Of a stretch of DNA of 60,207 bases, positions 35,049 to 47,914 are shown piece after piece. Every line of letters begins with the position of its first letter. Position 1 is the stretch's first letter. The stretch spans positions 6,477-66,683 of the forward strand of contig JAAAIG010000106.1 in NCBI GenBank assembly GCA_015852425.1, in the 5' to 3' direction. This stretch comes from Gryganskiella cystojenkinii. Its lineage: Eukaryota; Mortierellomycota; Mortierellomycetes; Mortierellales; Mortierellaceae. Below the pieces are notes generated by a model, which worked only from the letters and a program-made list of their open reading frames with translations, made no database searches and had not been told where the DNA came from. The translations under genes and the position numbers were made by a program.

Positions 35049-38000
35049 ATGTCCATTCAACCACCAGTAACGCCTTCACCATCACCGATACCATTTGTCT
35101 CTACAACAGTGTCGCCTCTTCCCCTCCCAACAGACAGTCAACCATCTTTTCCAACCTATGCTAGTACATCCTCTTCACTATCATCACAAATATCGCCTAC
35201 AGAAACACAGAACGCGTCCTCGTCAACTTCCTCGTCAGTCTCTATCATCCCAAAATCTGGCCCACCAATAGCGCTCATTGTCGGAGTCATCGCTGGAGTT
35301 CTCGCCATCTTCATCGGTGGCATCATCGTCTGGTGCATTCTGCGGCGGAGAAAACGTCGAAACAGCATCAACATCAACACCCACATTGATATCGAACACA
35401 ATGACAAGGAAGGAGAGGAGTCAGTAGTTGTACAACCATCTATAAAACCTCTCCGGCTCGGTGCAGGAGGAAGACGAGAAGAAAGCCTATCCTTTGAGTC
35501 CTCTCATCGCGAGCAACAACAACAACAACAACAACAACGGTCTCGTTCGTCAAACGATCACGATCCTCATGACAATTATTATGCTAATGAAAGTAATGGC
35601 CATAACCACAACAATAACCATCAATCATACCAACGGCAACAAAGGAAAAGTCACGAGAGTTCAGAGAGAAACGGGATGACGGTCGACGATGGCTGCTACG
35701 ACCTCTCGACGATATCGCCTACCCCTACCCATAGTAATATTCATAATACCCACAAGCACCACTTCAACAAACCAACCCAGCATGCCACAAACCTCAGTAC
35801 CATCATAGAAATACCGGCCCATTCGAACGACTCTGTCTCAGTACCAACAGCAACCAGAATCGTACCAACACCTACCTGTATCATCACCGTTCCAACACCA
35901 TCCTCATCATCTTTGCCAGCATCTTCTTCTTCTTCGTCTTCAGTACCTGTAGCAACAGTTCCTCCCCCAGCTCCTTCCAAAGATCCAAAAGAGTCGTCTC
36001 CTTCCTCTCCACGATCTCCAACAACAGCCGCGACGCCGTTCCTACAATCAACAGCGTCTCAGGAGATTCCGTTGGATGTTCATATCGACATGATCGACAT
36101 GGACCTCGAGACCTTGATACCTATCTTGATCAGTGATGAGATCCAGTTCCCACCTCGGACCTCCTCTTCTGCGACGTCAAGGACAGCATCTCCACCCTCG
36201 ACTCCCCGCCCAGCAAAAATCAAACCTTTGTCCATACCAACAGCTCCCGTGCCCCCATCCCCAACCTCGAAACCAGTCATCACCGCCGCCACAATCGCTG
36301 CTTCGATTACTTCGAGGCCGATCGCGGTCGAGTCCGAGACGAGGACTGGCGATAGCGAAGAGACGATGCCGATCCCGGTCCCAAGACAGCCCCAAAGACC
36401 ATCGCTCGCGTCCCGTAAGAGCACAGATAGCTTTATCCAGGGAAGTCGGGTCCGACTCTCGATGGCTCATCCACCACCACCGCCTCCACCGACGATCCCT
36501 CCACCTGCGATTCCCAAGCATGACGGCCTCTCTTGCCCCAACGCTGCGCTGGCGGCCCTCTCGGCTCGTGGTCGACGCTCCAGAACGTCTGCTTTCCTTG
36601 CAGACAGACGGAGTGTTAGTCTCGATCATTTGATGGACAAGACTGGTAGTGAACGTAAAAATATGGTCTGGAGGGAACGGCCATCCGAAGACGGAGGTGA
36701 GGAGGCACCGAGATGGGACTCGGTATCGTCTTTGTCCTCTGGGATGACTTCACCGAGGATTCGGGCTAATTCCAGTCCTCATTTCGACTTCACCCCCGGT
36801 GCCGTGAATCGATGCCCAAGAACCAACAAGATCATCCCACTACCCACTTCGCCTCCCCCACCACCCGCTCTTCCTCCGGTTCCGAACCCAAAGAGCAGTC
36901 GTCGTCTTTCCCATCAAAGAACTGAAAACATCAACTTGGTCAACTTCAGCAGCGGTAACAGTAACAATTATTGGGGAGGAGGAGGTATCTCTCCCTTATC
37001 CTCGATTTCGTCACCGCCCATGTCCCCTTCACTGAGTGGCGTCGGCCCGGTCTCGCCTCCGTTGTCCCCGTTGACGGTCCAGATCCCTCGATCAATTTCA
37101 AGATCCTTCCTGAGACCCGAAAGCCTTACGGTCACAGTCTCACACCCAGTCATTGCCGCAAGGTCTTCCTCTGCCAATGCAGTAGGTGCCGGTGCTGACG
37201 CTGGTGCAGCTTCTCATCTGCCAATCCCGACCCGAGTTGTGAAGCAACAGCAGCAGCATCAGCAGTTGCATCAACTTCAGCTTCAACAGCTGGACTTGCA
37301 GATGCAGCGTGACCGACGATGGAGATCTCAGAGTGAACCTCAACAACAACAGGTCACCAGTCCCAAGGAGACCCATCGAATCGTCATGCCTCCCTCCTCG
37401 AGCCTCTTTCCCTCAATTCCCTCACCGCCGGTTCCACAGTCGTACTTGCTGCTGCGACGACCCTCTCAGGTCCTTCAGGAGCAAGCAGCAGCCGCGGCTG
37501 CGGCAGCCCAAGCAGCAGTTAACGCTCAATCGAACGCGAGTTACTTTAGTCATTCGAATGATCCTTTCCGAATGCCCAGAAATGGGGGAGGAGCAACACC
37601 TAGTCCAGTCTTCAACAAGGGTCGTCGTCCCTCTGCCACCATAATGACCTCGACCATAACTCCTGGCGTGGGTCGCATGAGCAGTGAATCGTACTTGAGC
37701 TCAACCGGAACCGCGCATTTGAAGCAGAGGCGGTCCCTGTCCCTGGACTCGGCCGCGGCCGCGATTGCATCCTCATCGGCTTATGTGGATGCTACTTTGA
37801 CTCCGGCATCGGCCTCTCCCTGCTGTGACGGCACTAGTGCAACCCAGAGCCAACAAAACCACGAACGTCCTTTGGTCGTTTCTTCCACCTCCGGCTCCAG
37901 CACTGTCAAAACTGCGGATCAAGAACTCCGAGCTATCATCGCAGACGCGATAGCTATCGCTGCAGCGAAATCCGCGGCGATCGAGGCTGCTCGACAGTCG

Positions 38001-38246
38001 ACCTGGTACCGTCAGAACCAACATCGGTACCAACAAATGTATCACCAGCAAGCTGAACTGCTGGGCTCACCCTCGACATTTTCTTCCTTGTCGTCGCCGA
38101 CTTCGGGTCCTGTAAATACCTCCTCGGGCGCAGGGACCAGTCGACCCTGGACGCCAAATGAAGATCCCTGGGGTGGTGCTCCAACGAATTCGACTTCTTC
38201 CTCGAGATCGGCCTCACCCTTCCATTCGGGTGGTTCTTCAACCTAG
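35049..38246 (+). CDS. Single-pass membrane protein with long disordered cytoplasmic tail
   Basis: Uninterrupted 1065-codon frame. Residues 1-73 are Ser/Thr/Pro-rich with no cleavable signal peptide; residues about 74-98 (IALIVGVIAGVLAIFIGGII...) form one membrane helix, followed by the stop-transfer cluster RRRKRRN. The remaining 960 residues are disordered: His/Gln-rich runs, polyproline (PPPPPPTIPPPAIP), polyserine, an alanine run and basic Ser motifs (RRSVSLD, RRSLSLD). One short segment, DVHIDMIDMDLETLIPILIS, looks structured. The layout of an S/T-rich outside stub, one helix and a long tail resembles fungal cell-wall stress sensors and Mid2/SKG6-type proteins, but no cysteine-rich WSC domain is present, so that role is only suggested. 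C/T-rich leader upstream. Confidence 0.75.
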   Translation: MSIQPPVTPSPSPIPFVSTTVSPLPLPTDSQPSFPTYASTSSSLSSQISPTETQNASSSTSSSVSIIPKSGPPIALIVGVIAGVLAIFIGGIIVWCILRRRKRRNSININTHIDIEHNDKEGEESVVVQPSIKPLRLGAGGRREESLSFESSHREQQQQQQQQRSRSSNDHDPHDNYYANESNGHNHNNNHQSYQRQQRKSHESSERNGMTVDDGCYDLSTISPTPTHSNIHNTHKHHFNKPTQHATNLSTIIEIPAHSNDSVSVPTATRIVPTPTCIITVPTPSSSSLPASSSSSSSVPVATVPPPAPSKDPKESSPSSPRSPTTAATPFLQSTASQEIPLDVHIDMIDMDLETLIPILISDEIQFPPRTSSSATSRTASPPSTPRPAKIKPLSIPTAPVPPSPTSKPVITAATIAASITSRPIAVESETRTGDSEETMPIPVPRQPQRPSLASRKSTDSFIQGSRVRLSMAHPPPPPPPTIPPPAIPKHDGLSCPNAALAALSARGRRSRTSAFLADRRSVSLDHLMDKTGSERKNMVWRERPSEDGGEEAPRWDSVSSLSSGMTSPRIRANSSPHFDFTPGAVNRCPRTNKIIPLPTSPPPPPALPPVPNPKSSRRLSHQRTENINLVNFSSGNSNNYWGGGGISPLSSISSPPMSPSLSGVGPVSPPLSPLTVQIPRSISRSFLRPESLTVTVSHPVIAARSSSANAVGAGADAGAASHLPIPTRVVKQQQQHQQLHQLQLQQLDLQMQRDRRWRSQSEPQQQQVTSPKETHRIVMPPSSSLFPSIPSPPVPQSYLLLRRPSQVLQEQAAAAAAAAQAAVNAQSNASYFSHSNDPFRMPRNGGGATPSPVFNKGRRPSATIMTSTITPGVGRMSSESYLSSTGTAHLKQRRSLSLDSAAAAIASSSAYVDATLTPASASPCCDGTSATQSQQNHERPLVVSSTSGSSTVKTADQELRAIIADAIAIAAAKSAAIEAARQSTWYRQNQHRYQQMYHQQAELLGSPSTFSSLSSPTSGPVNTSSGAGTSRPWTPNEDPWGGAPTNSTSSSRSASPFHSGGSST

Positions 38247-38590
38247 TTGACTACTACCAGGGAAAAAATAAGAGATTAAAAAAGAAAAATAAAAAACATC
38301 TGATAACAAAAGAAATCAACAATGCAGAACTTAGGATTGAGCGATGGTTTGCAGCGAGAGGAGCGGGCGGTTCTTTTTTTATTACGAAATATACAAGTGG
38401 ACAAGTAGTCCGGTTTCTTCGAGATGAAGAGGTGTACAATTACAAGAGTGCATAATCGCAAAGGTGGGTTGCGAAGCGAAAGGAGAGGAGAGGAGAGGAG
38501 GTGCTGAAGAAGAAGTTTTTGAGAGAGCCTAAAATACAAATTAGAGAAAGGAGATAGCGCAAAGATGACAATGAGAGGAGAGGATAGGCT
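38247..38590. other. Convergent 3' region
   Basis: Short AT-rich spacer between the converging membrane-protein gene and the Sec14-like gene; contains both transcript ends. No gene seen. Confidence 0.6.
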
Positions 38591-40846
38591 TTAAAGCATA
38601 AAATCATCTCCCTCGCCAACGACAGTCAAGACCTTGACCGCGGTGGCGGCAATCAACTGCCAGACCTCGCCCCGGAGCATGATCAAGGCCATGACCCAGT
38701 ACATGAGCGTCTTCATATCCGTCCGTCGCATCTTGTCCGCACAGGACTTGACGACTTTGACAACCTTTTGACACGCCCCTTGCTGAGTCGTCGTGATTCT
38801 CATGAAGATCGAGTTGGGTCGAAGGATTAATCGGTAAAAGAGTCCTCCTCGGGGGTTCTTGGCATTACTTCCGGACTGCCGACTGATCGAGGTACGATCT
38901 TTACGGGAGAGCGGGTATTGAGTCGGTAAATCGGAATGGATCGAGGGCGTGATCATGAACGAGGGGATATGCGCGGTCGATTTGGAATGCTTCAACAACG
39001 GCGCCTTCATCGGGGTTGATTTGTTGTTGTTGGTTGTGATCGCAGAAATGGTGCTCTGAGAGTTTTGTCGGGATGGGCTACTATTCAGTTCAATCACAGG
39101 AATCGAGTTGGACCGTGCTCTCATGACTGTGGGTCTCAGGTTCAAGTGACCAAATCCAGAACCAGATGAAGGTGGGGCCATAGGCATCATCGGTGTCATG
39201 GACAAGAAACCAAGACCATCATGGGGACGCAGGCTGGGACTATGATGAGGGGTTGAGATGGCATCGAAATAGATGGAGTCACAAGAGTTGACACGGCTGA
39301 GCGACGAGGTCGGTGTGCCAGGTTGGAGAGAGAGCATTGGGTAACCGAAGTAGTGGAAAGCCTCGCAGGAATCCGAGTCACAAGGGGAAACATCCGCGCC
39401 GCCAAAGTCTGTTGTCAGAGAGATCATTCAAAAAACAAAGGAAGAAGCAAAAGAGTTAAAAGCTGAGGAAAGAAAACACAAAGAAGCAAACTGACATCAT
39501 AAAACAGCCTTATTATTTTCTTTGTGTTTCCTTACCAGTCGACAATTCTTCGGGGTCGATGTGTTCCTGGAGTTCATCGACCGAGGTCGGAAAGGAGACA
39601 CGGGCACGGGCAGATTCGGGCAGAGCACGCTTCAACATTTGCCAAATGCCACCAAAGACCCAGCTGTAGTTGAGCACGTAAACTATTTTTTGCCAATAAA
39701 AAAAGGCGGGTTAGCATGATCAAGACAAATATTCGGATGACCATCGACAAAGCCTCTGATTCCATTGCAGCGGTGTCATTTATCCAAAAATGGGGTTTGC
39801 TGTTTCCCTCCAGCGGCTGTGCTATTTTTTCATGGTGGTCAACAAACACTTGGGGGGAACGATGCGATCACTTTCCGTCATTGCGTCTATTCTTGTCCGC
39901 ATTAGTGCCCTCGTGGGCTAAAGCTGTGCCTTCTTTCACCCGTTGGGATATCATTTCTTTGTTGGCCATGGTGCAGGGTGAGGGAGAAGTGACGTGTTGA
40001 GTCTTGTGCACAGATGAGCACATTGCATTCTTTGCCCTTGTGCACATTCCCTGTCCTCTGTTCCTGCCTCTCCACATGCACTAAAGCGAAAAAAACAAAA
40101 CAAAATAACGTCTCCCGTGCATCCCGATGGCGGGGGGGGGTTTTGTGGGTATGTGTGTGTAAACAAATGCGGGTTAATAAAGTGGGGATTTCGATTGTAC
40201 CTTGAGCAAGACAGCTTGGGTATCGATGCTTGAGAAGATCGATCGTATAAGTGATTAACTGATGGTCAAGGTCCGAGACGGACGCCCCCTGGAGGTCGAG
40301 AATGAGTGTTGCCTGCAACGCATGTTCTTCTGGAGGGTGACGACGACTGGACTCCCAGAGTAACTTGCGAGTGCATTCGAGAACAAAAATGATGTAGCGT
40401 TTGTACTCCAAGAACCGGTCTTTTTCCTCTAGTGAATTGTCTTCATCATCCTCGTCGTATTCCTGTGCCGGCGCAGAGACGTATTTGCCCAGACGGATGG
40501 TAATCAAGGGGTGACCGTACCGATCCTGACCCTTCAACTGGACGAGTCCCTTGAGCCAGAGCGCATTGGACTCGAGATCTCTTGGAGTAATGTGATCGGA
40601 CCGAGCCTCGATTCTCCAGGCAAGGTTGGCAACGACGAGATTGTAGGCTTCGGGAAGGACATAGTTGGCCTTCTTGAGGAACCGAAAGAGGGTGATTCGG
40701 TCGTTGAGATAGTTGGTCGCAATGTCGTGCGCAGGGTCAGTGGAAGGGTATTGTTGTTGGACAAGGTGTTGAAGCTCAGTGACTTGCTGAAAGTGATCCT
40801 GGTAAAACTCCAACAGACCGTTGGTTGTCCTCTCTGCGACGTTCAT
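38591..40846 (-). CDS. CRAL-TRIO (Sec14-like) lipid-binding protein with C-terminal helix
   Basis: Exons 40846-40201, 39682-39536 and 39408-38591 join in frame (phase 1 twice) to give 536 aa. The N-terminal half is a CRAL-TRIO module: helical start (LNDRITLFRFLKKANYVLPEA), LVQLKGQDRYGHPLITIRLG, an acidic insert (EYDEDDEDNSLEEKDRF), ILDLQGASVSDLD and, after the first splice, VYVLNYSWVFGGIWQMLKRA with PTSVDELQEHIDPEEL. Such domains bind and move phosphoinositides or other lipids. The domain resembles the CRAL-TRIO part of MOSPD2-type proteins, but no MSP domain is visible. The C-terminal 270 residues are Ser/Thr-rich and disordered, ending in a hydrophobic segment (TLMYWVMALIMLRGEVWQLI) that may anchor it to a membrane. 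Confidence 0.88.
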
Positions 40847-41900
40847 TTGTATGTATTGCCTGTTCTTCTGTTTACTGTTGATTGTTCGATTGCTTTGATG
40901 GTCGTGTGATTGGATAAAAGATGGGAAGAAAGGAAAGAAGAGAAAAGGGTGGTGTGGACTGGAATCGAGTTTAGGATTAACTTCTTGGAATGGGATCAAT
41001 TATAAATGAAAAAAAGCGAGTATGAGTCTGAGTATGAAAGAGACGCAAGAATGAATTGTCCGATTGAAAACAAAACTGTGGAGATGAGTGCAAAGGTGTG
41101 GAGTGGAGATGGAGAGTTGGAGTGGGGAGAGAAGGTGAGGAGAGAAAGAAGGGTCAAGGAAAAGAAGGGGTGCAGTAACAACAAAGAGACCAATGAAAAA
41201 AAATAACGAAAAGAAAAAAGAGAGGGAAAAAAAAGGGTAAGTGAGGGGACAGAGAGATGGAATTTGAGAGAGTACAGTGCGCGTGGGTTCAAAGGCAGGC
41301 GAACGGGAAGAAGGGCCGTTTCTTTTTTTCGATTGGCATGTGAAATTTTCATATGAGACCGTCCTTCTCACTCCCTGTGATCTCTCTCGGACACCTTCAC
41401 AACAAACACACAAACAAACAAATCATTGTCAAGCGAACAAAGTGCTCATCCTTTGAATCAAACGGGGAGAAGGGGAAAACATCTTCTATGTTCAGTGCAC
41501 AGAAAACTAGGCACAAACTTCCCTGCTTTTGCCATGTGCCAAATTCTTTGCTTCGTTTCTCTCGTCCTCCTTGGCGCCCATCCTGTCTTTTCTGTCGGAA
41601 AGATAAAGAGCTTTTGTTTGTCTGTTTATTTTCTACGCCCTTGATCCTGAAGTGTGGGAACAAAACAAATGGATGCCGTTCTTTCGAACAACGGACTTGT
41701 ATTCTTCATTACTTCGCAGTAGGAAGAGAAAAAATATCCCTCGGCAATTGCTTTACCCTTCCCTTTGCTCAAATCCACGTTTTTTTTTTTTTATTGTCCA
41801 CCCACATCACGTGGTCGTTGACATCTTCCGCCTTCTACCATTGCCTAGAACTCGCGTAGGAAACAAACTCGATTTTATACACTATGTTTTAAAAGTCGCT
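40847..41900. other. Upstream region of Sec14-like gene / 3' flank of HEM2
   Basis: Purine-rich plus strand at 41000-41260, i.e. a pyrimidine-rich leader for the minus-strand Sec14-like gene. The rest contains the HEM2 transcript end. No supported gene. Confidence 0.5.
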
Positions 41901-43291
<1,391 letters not shown>

Positions 43292-43551
43292 GGTATATGT
43301 TGGGGATTCAAGGAAGGGTATGGGGTAGGGAAAGTGAGGGAATGAATGAAACTGCGATGCGAGGCTCTCTTTTTGCCTTTTTGGAAAGAGCCGAACTCGG
43401 ACAGATCACGTGCCCATGGAACATGAAGCGGTCACACATGGCCATCATGGACTCTTGGTTGACTTAGTCATAATGCATTTTTGCACCATTTATTTGCCAG
43501 CAAATTGTGTCATTAAGGAATAAAAGTACAGTAGTTCTTCCTCTCGGCTCA

Positions 43552-46265
43552 TTAAGCCCACTATGATAATTAGTCAAAAAAAAAATAGAAGGGATATGGT
43601 TAGAAGTTCAGCCCAATTCAAAAAATACACGCATATGCTGAAAACCATGGTTGTCAGCCGCTTACAAGATCACGCAGGTATCGCTTCTCCTGTGCCCATT
43701 TGTTGAGCTCCATCATGGCCGCCATCTTTTCGAATCCGCCATGCTCAACAAGAACGTTGACCAACTCGTCATGGACAGACTTGGCCATACCTTTGGCATC
43801 ACTATTATTTTGTTTCGAGCAAATAAAAGGGAAGACATTAGATATCAGCATCAACTTCTAGGCGCCACCATTTCTTTAAAGAACAATATGAAAGATAAAA
43901 TCAAAAAACAGTGCAACTTACCCGCAGACATAGATCAACGCCTGCTTCTTATCCAAAAGCTTCCAAATTCTTGCACTCTCCTTCTTGATCAAATCCTGGA
44001 CGTACTTGCCACTGTTGGGTACGTTCTCCTCTCGACTGACCGCTAGCTGCAACTCTGTCAGCACGCCTTCCTCCTTGTATTGCTCCATCTCCTTTCGGAA
44101 CAACCAGTCTCGCTCACGATGACGACAGCCAAAGAATAACCACATGTCACCAAAATGATCGTCCAAGTGCTGACGAGGTCCCGTTCCAATGTTCACGAGT
44201 CTCTTCTTGATCCTCCGTTGCTCGGACCGATGCTCCAAGAAACCCAAAAATGGTGCGACACCGGTGCCAGGTCCGATCATGATAACAGGTTTGAGAGTAT
44301 CTGTCGGCAAGTTGAACTTGGTCTCGTTGGGCTTCAAGAACATAGACACACGAGTCTTGGTCGGGTTCGTGACCGATCCTCCGAATGGCACCTTGCCTGA
44401 GAGATCATCTAACCAGGGTGTACAGACTCCACGACGCTTCATTCCCACGGGCATTTCGTACGCGACCACGTTAAACGCACAAGCCCAACGACGATGACCG
44501 TTCTTAGCCATGGGTGAGCTGGTGATCGAATAGTATCGGGGTTGCATCGGAGGCAGGGTCTCAATGACTCGGGTCAATGGAATTTTAACAGAGGGGAAGG
44601 TCGTAAGGATATCCAAAAAGGTGGGTCCCTGAGCTCTGAACGCATTAAAAACTTCAGCGCCTTGCTTGGACGCCATGAACATCAATTTCTGTTTCTCGAT
44701 CAGATCCGCAGCATAATCGCCATAAAGTCGAATGTTAGCCTTCTTGGGTGCGGTCGTCAAATCAACCGAGTACCGGAAAATATCCAAGAGGGTCGCGGAC
44801 TGGACTGGCTGAAGGTGAGACGGGATACCCTCACCCTCGAGTTTGATCTGTTTCTGATATTCTTCTTCCTTGATTCCGAGAGCGGCCAAGACGCCCAAGA
44901 CGGTCGCTTCGCTGTTGGGAGCCCAGATACCAAAAGCGTCACCTGGCGCATAATCGACGTCGTCATCAAAGCCAAACTCGACTGCGAGTGTCCTCTTCAA
45001 GGCATCCTCGGGGGTAAGACACTGCACGCTGTTGATCTTGGCCGAGAGCAAAGGTGTAGGCGTTTGAATAAAAGATGGGATTGACCCGGATGGTACTGAC
45101 TTTACTGTGGCAGCAGCACCGTCACTGATGACGTCCGAGATCTTCAGGTTGGCGTTGGGAACTCGAGGCAACGCGGTCAAGTTGGTATGATTTGCCATGG
45201 TTGAAAAGTCGACCTCGATCTGGTATCCAGTCGCAGGGACAACGGGGGCTTGGACCACTTCATTCACTGTGAGTTGATCTATTCCCTGAGTAAGAGTCGA
45301 GATAGAAGCTGCGCCTCCTCCCTTGACGACAGAGTCAGTTGCAGAGACCTTTTTGGGCGAAGCCGAAACGGCTGGGGAGACATGAGGTTCATGGTCGTGC
45401 TTGTAAGCCAAATCCTTGACGATTCGTTCTTCATCGGGTGTGAGGTGAGGTTGAGGCAGGTCATGGATCTTTGGTGAAGAGATGACCTGATGAGCCAAGG
45501 CGGGCCAAAGGTTTTTGATCCAAGGGTCGACAGTCTCTTCTAGGCTAAGGGAGTTGTTAACAATTGGTGGGCAAATAAGAACCAAAAAAAAAGGTTCATA
45601 ATCAGTCACCGTCAAAAGGTGATCACATATTGGTGGCACGTCAGTCGTAAACAAACAAACAAACAAAATGACAAACTACGTTACCCAGTGGCATCATCGG
45701 CGAGTCCACGAGCATAGAAGGAAGTGGCGCCCAATTCTTGGAGACGGGTATCAAGTCGCTTCGCTGTCTGACAAAAGTTGTCATAGTTGGTATCGCCGAG
45801 ACCTATTTCGATTTCAGAGATGCAGGGGATCTGATTAGAACAAAGATTTTGGGCGGGGTGGGAAGGGCGATGATTCATATCTGATCCACCTTTCTCTTGG
45901 CTCTCAATGTGCATCAACTTTTGTCGTGTTCGCAACAAAAGGGCAAGGGCTATGGACTCACCGAGAATTGCATACTTGGCTTTGGTCAGACCCACGCCTT
46001 TGAGCTTGCGCAAATGACGCCAGAACTTTGTGGAGTTGTCTGGGGGATCACCGTCACCGGTTGTGGAGACGACAAAGACGAGACACTCCTCCTTCTCCCA
46101 GTCAACCTTGGCATGGTCATTGAGCACATAGTGCGATGACTTGAATCCTCGCTCGATCGCCTGTTCATGAATGTTGCGGGAGATGGACTCTGCATTGCCT
46201 GTCTGAGATGCAAAAAAGACTGTGAGGTGGTCCGCCTGCGGAATGAGATCCTTCTCAGGGACCAT
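43552..46265 (-). CDS. Methionine synthase reductase (diflavin, MTRR-like)
   Basis: NADPH-dependent diflavin enzyme that reductively reactivates oxidised cob(II)alamin in B12-dependent methionine synthase. Exons 46265-45962, 45802-45685, 45544-43922, 43801-43666 and 43560-43552 give 729 aa. Order: FMN/flavodoxin domain (FFASQTGNAESISR, STTGDGDPP, LGDTNYDNFCQTAKRLD), Pro/Ser linker, FAD domain (RYYSITSSP, GVCTPWL) and NADPH domain (GPGTGVAPFLGF, WLFFGCRHRERDWLF, LIYVCGDAKGMA). The text LGDTNYDNFC...LDTRLQELGA...GLADDATGLEETVDPWI follows MTRR rather than cytochrome P450 reductase, and there is no N-terminal membrane anchor. The last exon is only TGG GCT TAA, which restores the C-terminal aromatic residue (RYLRDLWA) seen in MTRR. 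The alternative read-through ends RDLVSG. Confidence 0.88.
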
Positions 46266-47283
46266 GGCTTGTTTATGAATGGCTAATTGTGTTGAGGGAG
46301 ATTTGATTCGATGGTGAAGATTCACTATGCTTTTCCTGAGTCGGCTGTAGCTGTTCCTGGGTTGGAGTTGTCTGTTGGGGTTGGTTTATCGATCCTGTGA
46401 GGGTTGTCCAGAAAAAAAGGGAGAAGGAAAGCGCAAAAAAAGAAAGAAAAAAAATTGAGCGGAGGATCAAAAAACGGAAGAGAACGCCTCAAAAAGCCCC
46501 TGACTCATTTCTTCGTGGCATCAACCTTCATTCCTGCACACCCAACAATGCACCCACCACCTACACACTCTACAAGGATGAATATTTGCCCCTGTTCCCA
46601 TCCTCGAGTGACTTCATTGGTCCATGCATCATTCCATTAATGAAATGAAAGAAACCTTTAACTTGCAACCCCTTAAGATGGTTTTTTTTAATCCTAAATT
46701 TCTGTTGGAGGGCGGAGGCCAACAGGCAGTGCGACACCATTCATTTCCTTTGATCTGACACTGAGCCAAGAAGAGTCGACCAAGAAATTGGTTGCGGAAC
46801 CTTGTCAGCCACTCATTTCTCGCCCAGGGACCACTCTCAAACCGGCCTCAAACATACGTAGAAATAGCATGCAACCCAGCGACCACTCAGGCTACTTTGC
46901 TGTGGATCAGACCAATTGGAGTTTAGAGACCCCTCAGTCCGTTGTTGACCCTCTGACGTTTTGTTCCTGGAACAAGTTTTGCCACGCTGTCAATTAAGGA
47001 TCGTCATGCTTTTTCAAAGACGCAGATTAATCATTCGCCCCCAGGCCTTTTTCGCTTTTGGCCTTCTCACCCCGCACAAGATAAAACTATTCTTCCACTC
47101 GGTCTCTCAACCATTCAGAGAGCGAAAGGAAACGAACGGGACTTTGTTTTTTTTTCTTTTTTCAGAGTCCTCTTTCGATCTCCGCATCGAGATATATAAG
47201 TGAAGGAGAACCTTTTTTTTTTTTTTTCTTCTTTTTCTTCAACCCTCCCCTCTCCTCTCCCCCCCTCCACCCCTAAACTCACA
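46266..47283. promoter_or_regulatory. Divergent promoter region of MTRR (-) and NDUFA4-like gene (+)
   Basis: About 1 kb between two divergent genes with no supported gene inside. On the NDUFA4 side there is a TATATAAG element at 47193-47200, 84 bases before the ATG, and a T-then-C/T-rich leader. A TTGTTGAC octamer is at 46942. Confidence 0.55.
47193..47200 (+). promoter_or_regulatory. TATA box of the NDUFA4-like gene
   Basis: TATATAAG 84-91 bases upstream of the ATG at 47284, followed by a T-rich and then C-rich leader. Confidence 0.6.
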
Positions 47284-47914
47284 ATGTCTGCTGCTGCCCA
47301 CGCTGCCAAGAAGGCCCCCACTCTCTTCCAGACCTGGTTCCGTGTTGAGGTCATCCCCATCTACGCCGTTCTCGGTGTTGCTTGCGGTGGTGCTGGTAAG
47401 AAAACTCTTCTCCCTACTGCCTTTATCATTCATATCTACTCGTCTGTATTCCTTCGCTCTCATCCCTTCATCGCTGCCGCTCTTCACTCGTCTTCTTTCC
47501 CTCCAAGTGTCTGTGCCCTGAAATGTCAGATCCACAGCCACTTTTGTGAACAAGGAATGATGTGATTGCTGTCCGTGTCCTTTTGTTTACTTCCTTCCGT
47601 GCCTGAATTTCTCTTTCCGTTAGTATCGGAAGGAAAATCTCGGGATCACACCTTCCTCTTTTCCAACCAACACATGCAAATTAGCCCACGTTTTTTAAAG
47701 CGAAAAGATAACTAACAATAGCCTCATACTATTTTGCTTTACTATCTAATTAGCCTGGTACGTTTCCCGCCTTGCCCGTGGTCCCGATGTCACCTGGGAT
47801 CGCCGCAACAACCCCCACCCCTGGTTGCACATTGACCAGGAGACCCAGCTCAAGCTCATGACCGTCAAGGAGGGCCAGGGTTTCACCAAGACCTACTCCC
47901 GCGATCGTCTGTAA
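47284..47914 (+). CDS. NDUFA4/MLRQ-like mitochondrial inner-membrane subunit
   Basis: Exons 47284-47395 and 47754-47914 join in phase 1 for 90 aa. The protein starts MSAAAHAAKKAPTLFQTWFR, has one membrane helix (VIPIYAVLGVACGGAAWYV) split by the intron, and a conserved polar tail with SRLARGPDVTWDRRNNPHPW. This size and pattern fit the NDUFA4/B9.8-type family, first described as a complex I subunit and in animals assigned to cytochrome c oxidase. C-ending codons dominate, as in eIF4A, which fits high expression. The intron is 358 bases, long for such a small gene. The call rests on layout and the LARGPDVxWDRxxNPxPW pattern. Confidence 0.85.

Noticed and set aside
43654..43665. In-frame stop after RDLVSG as the end of methionine synthase reductase
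   Set aside because: Splicing at GTAAGC to the TGGGCTTAA exon gives the family's conserved aromatic C-terminus and uses good splice signals.
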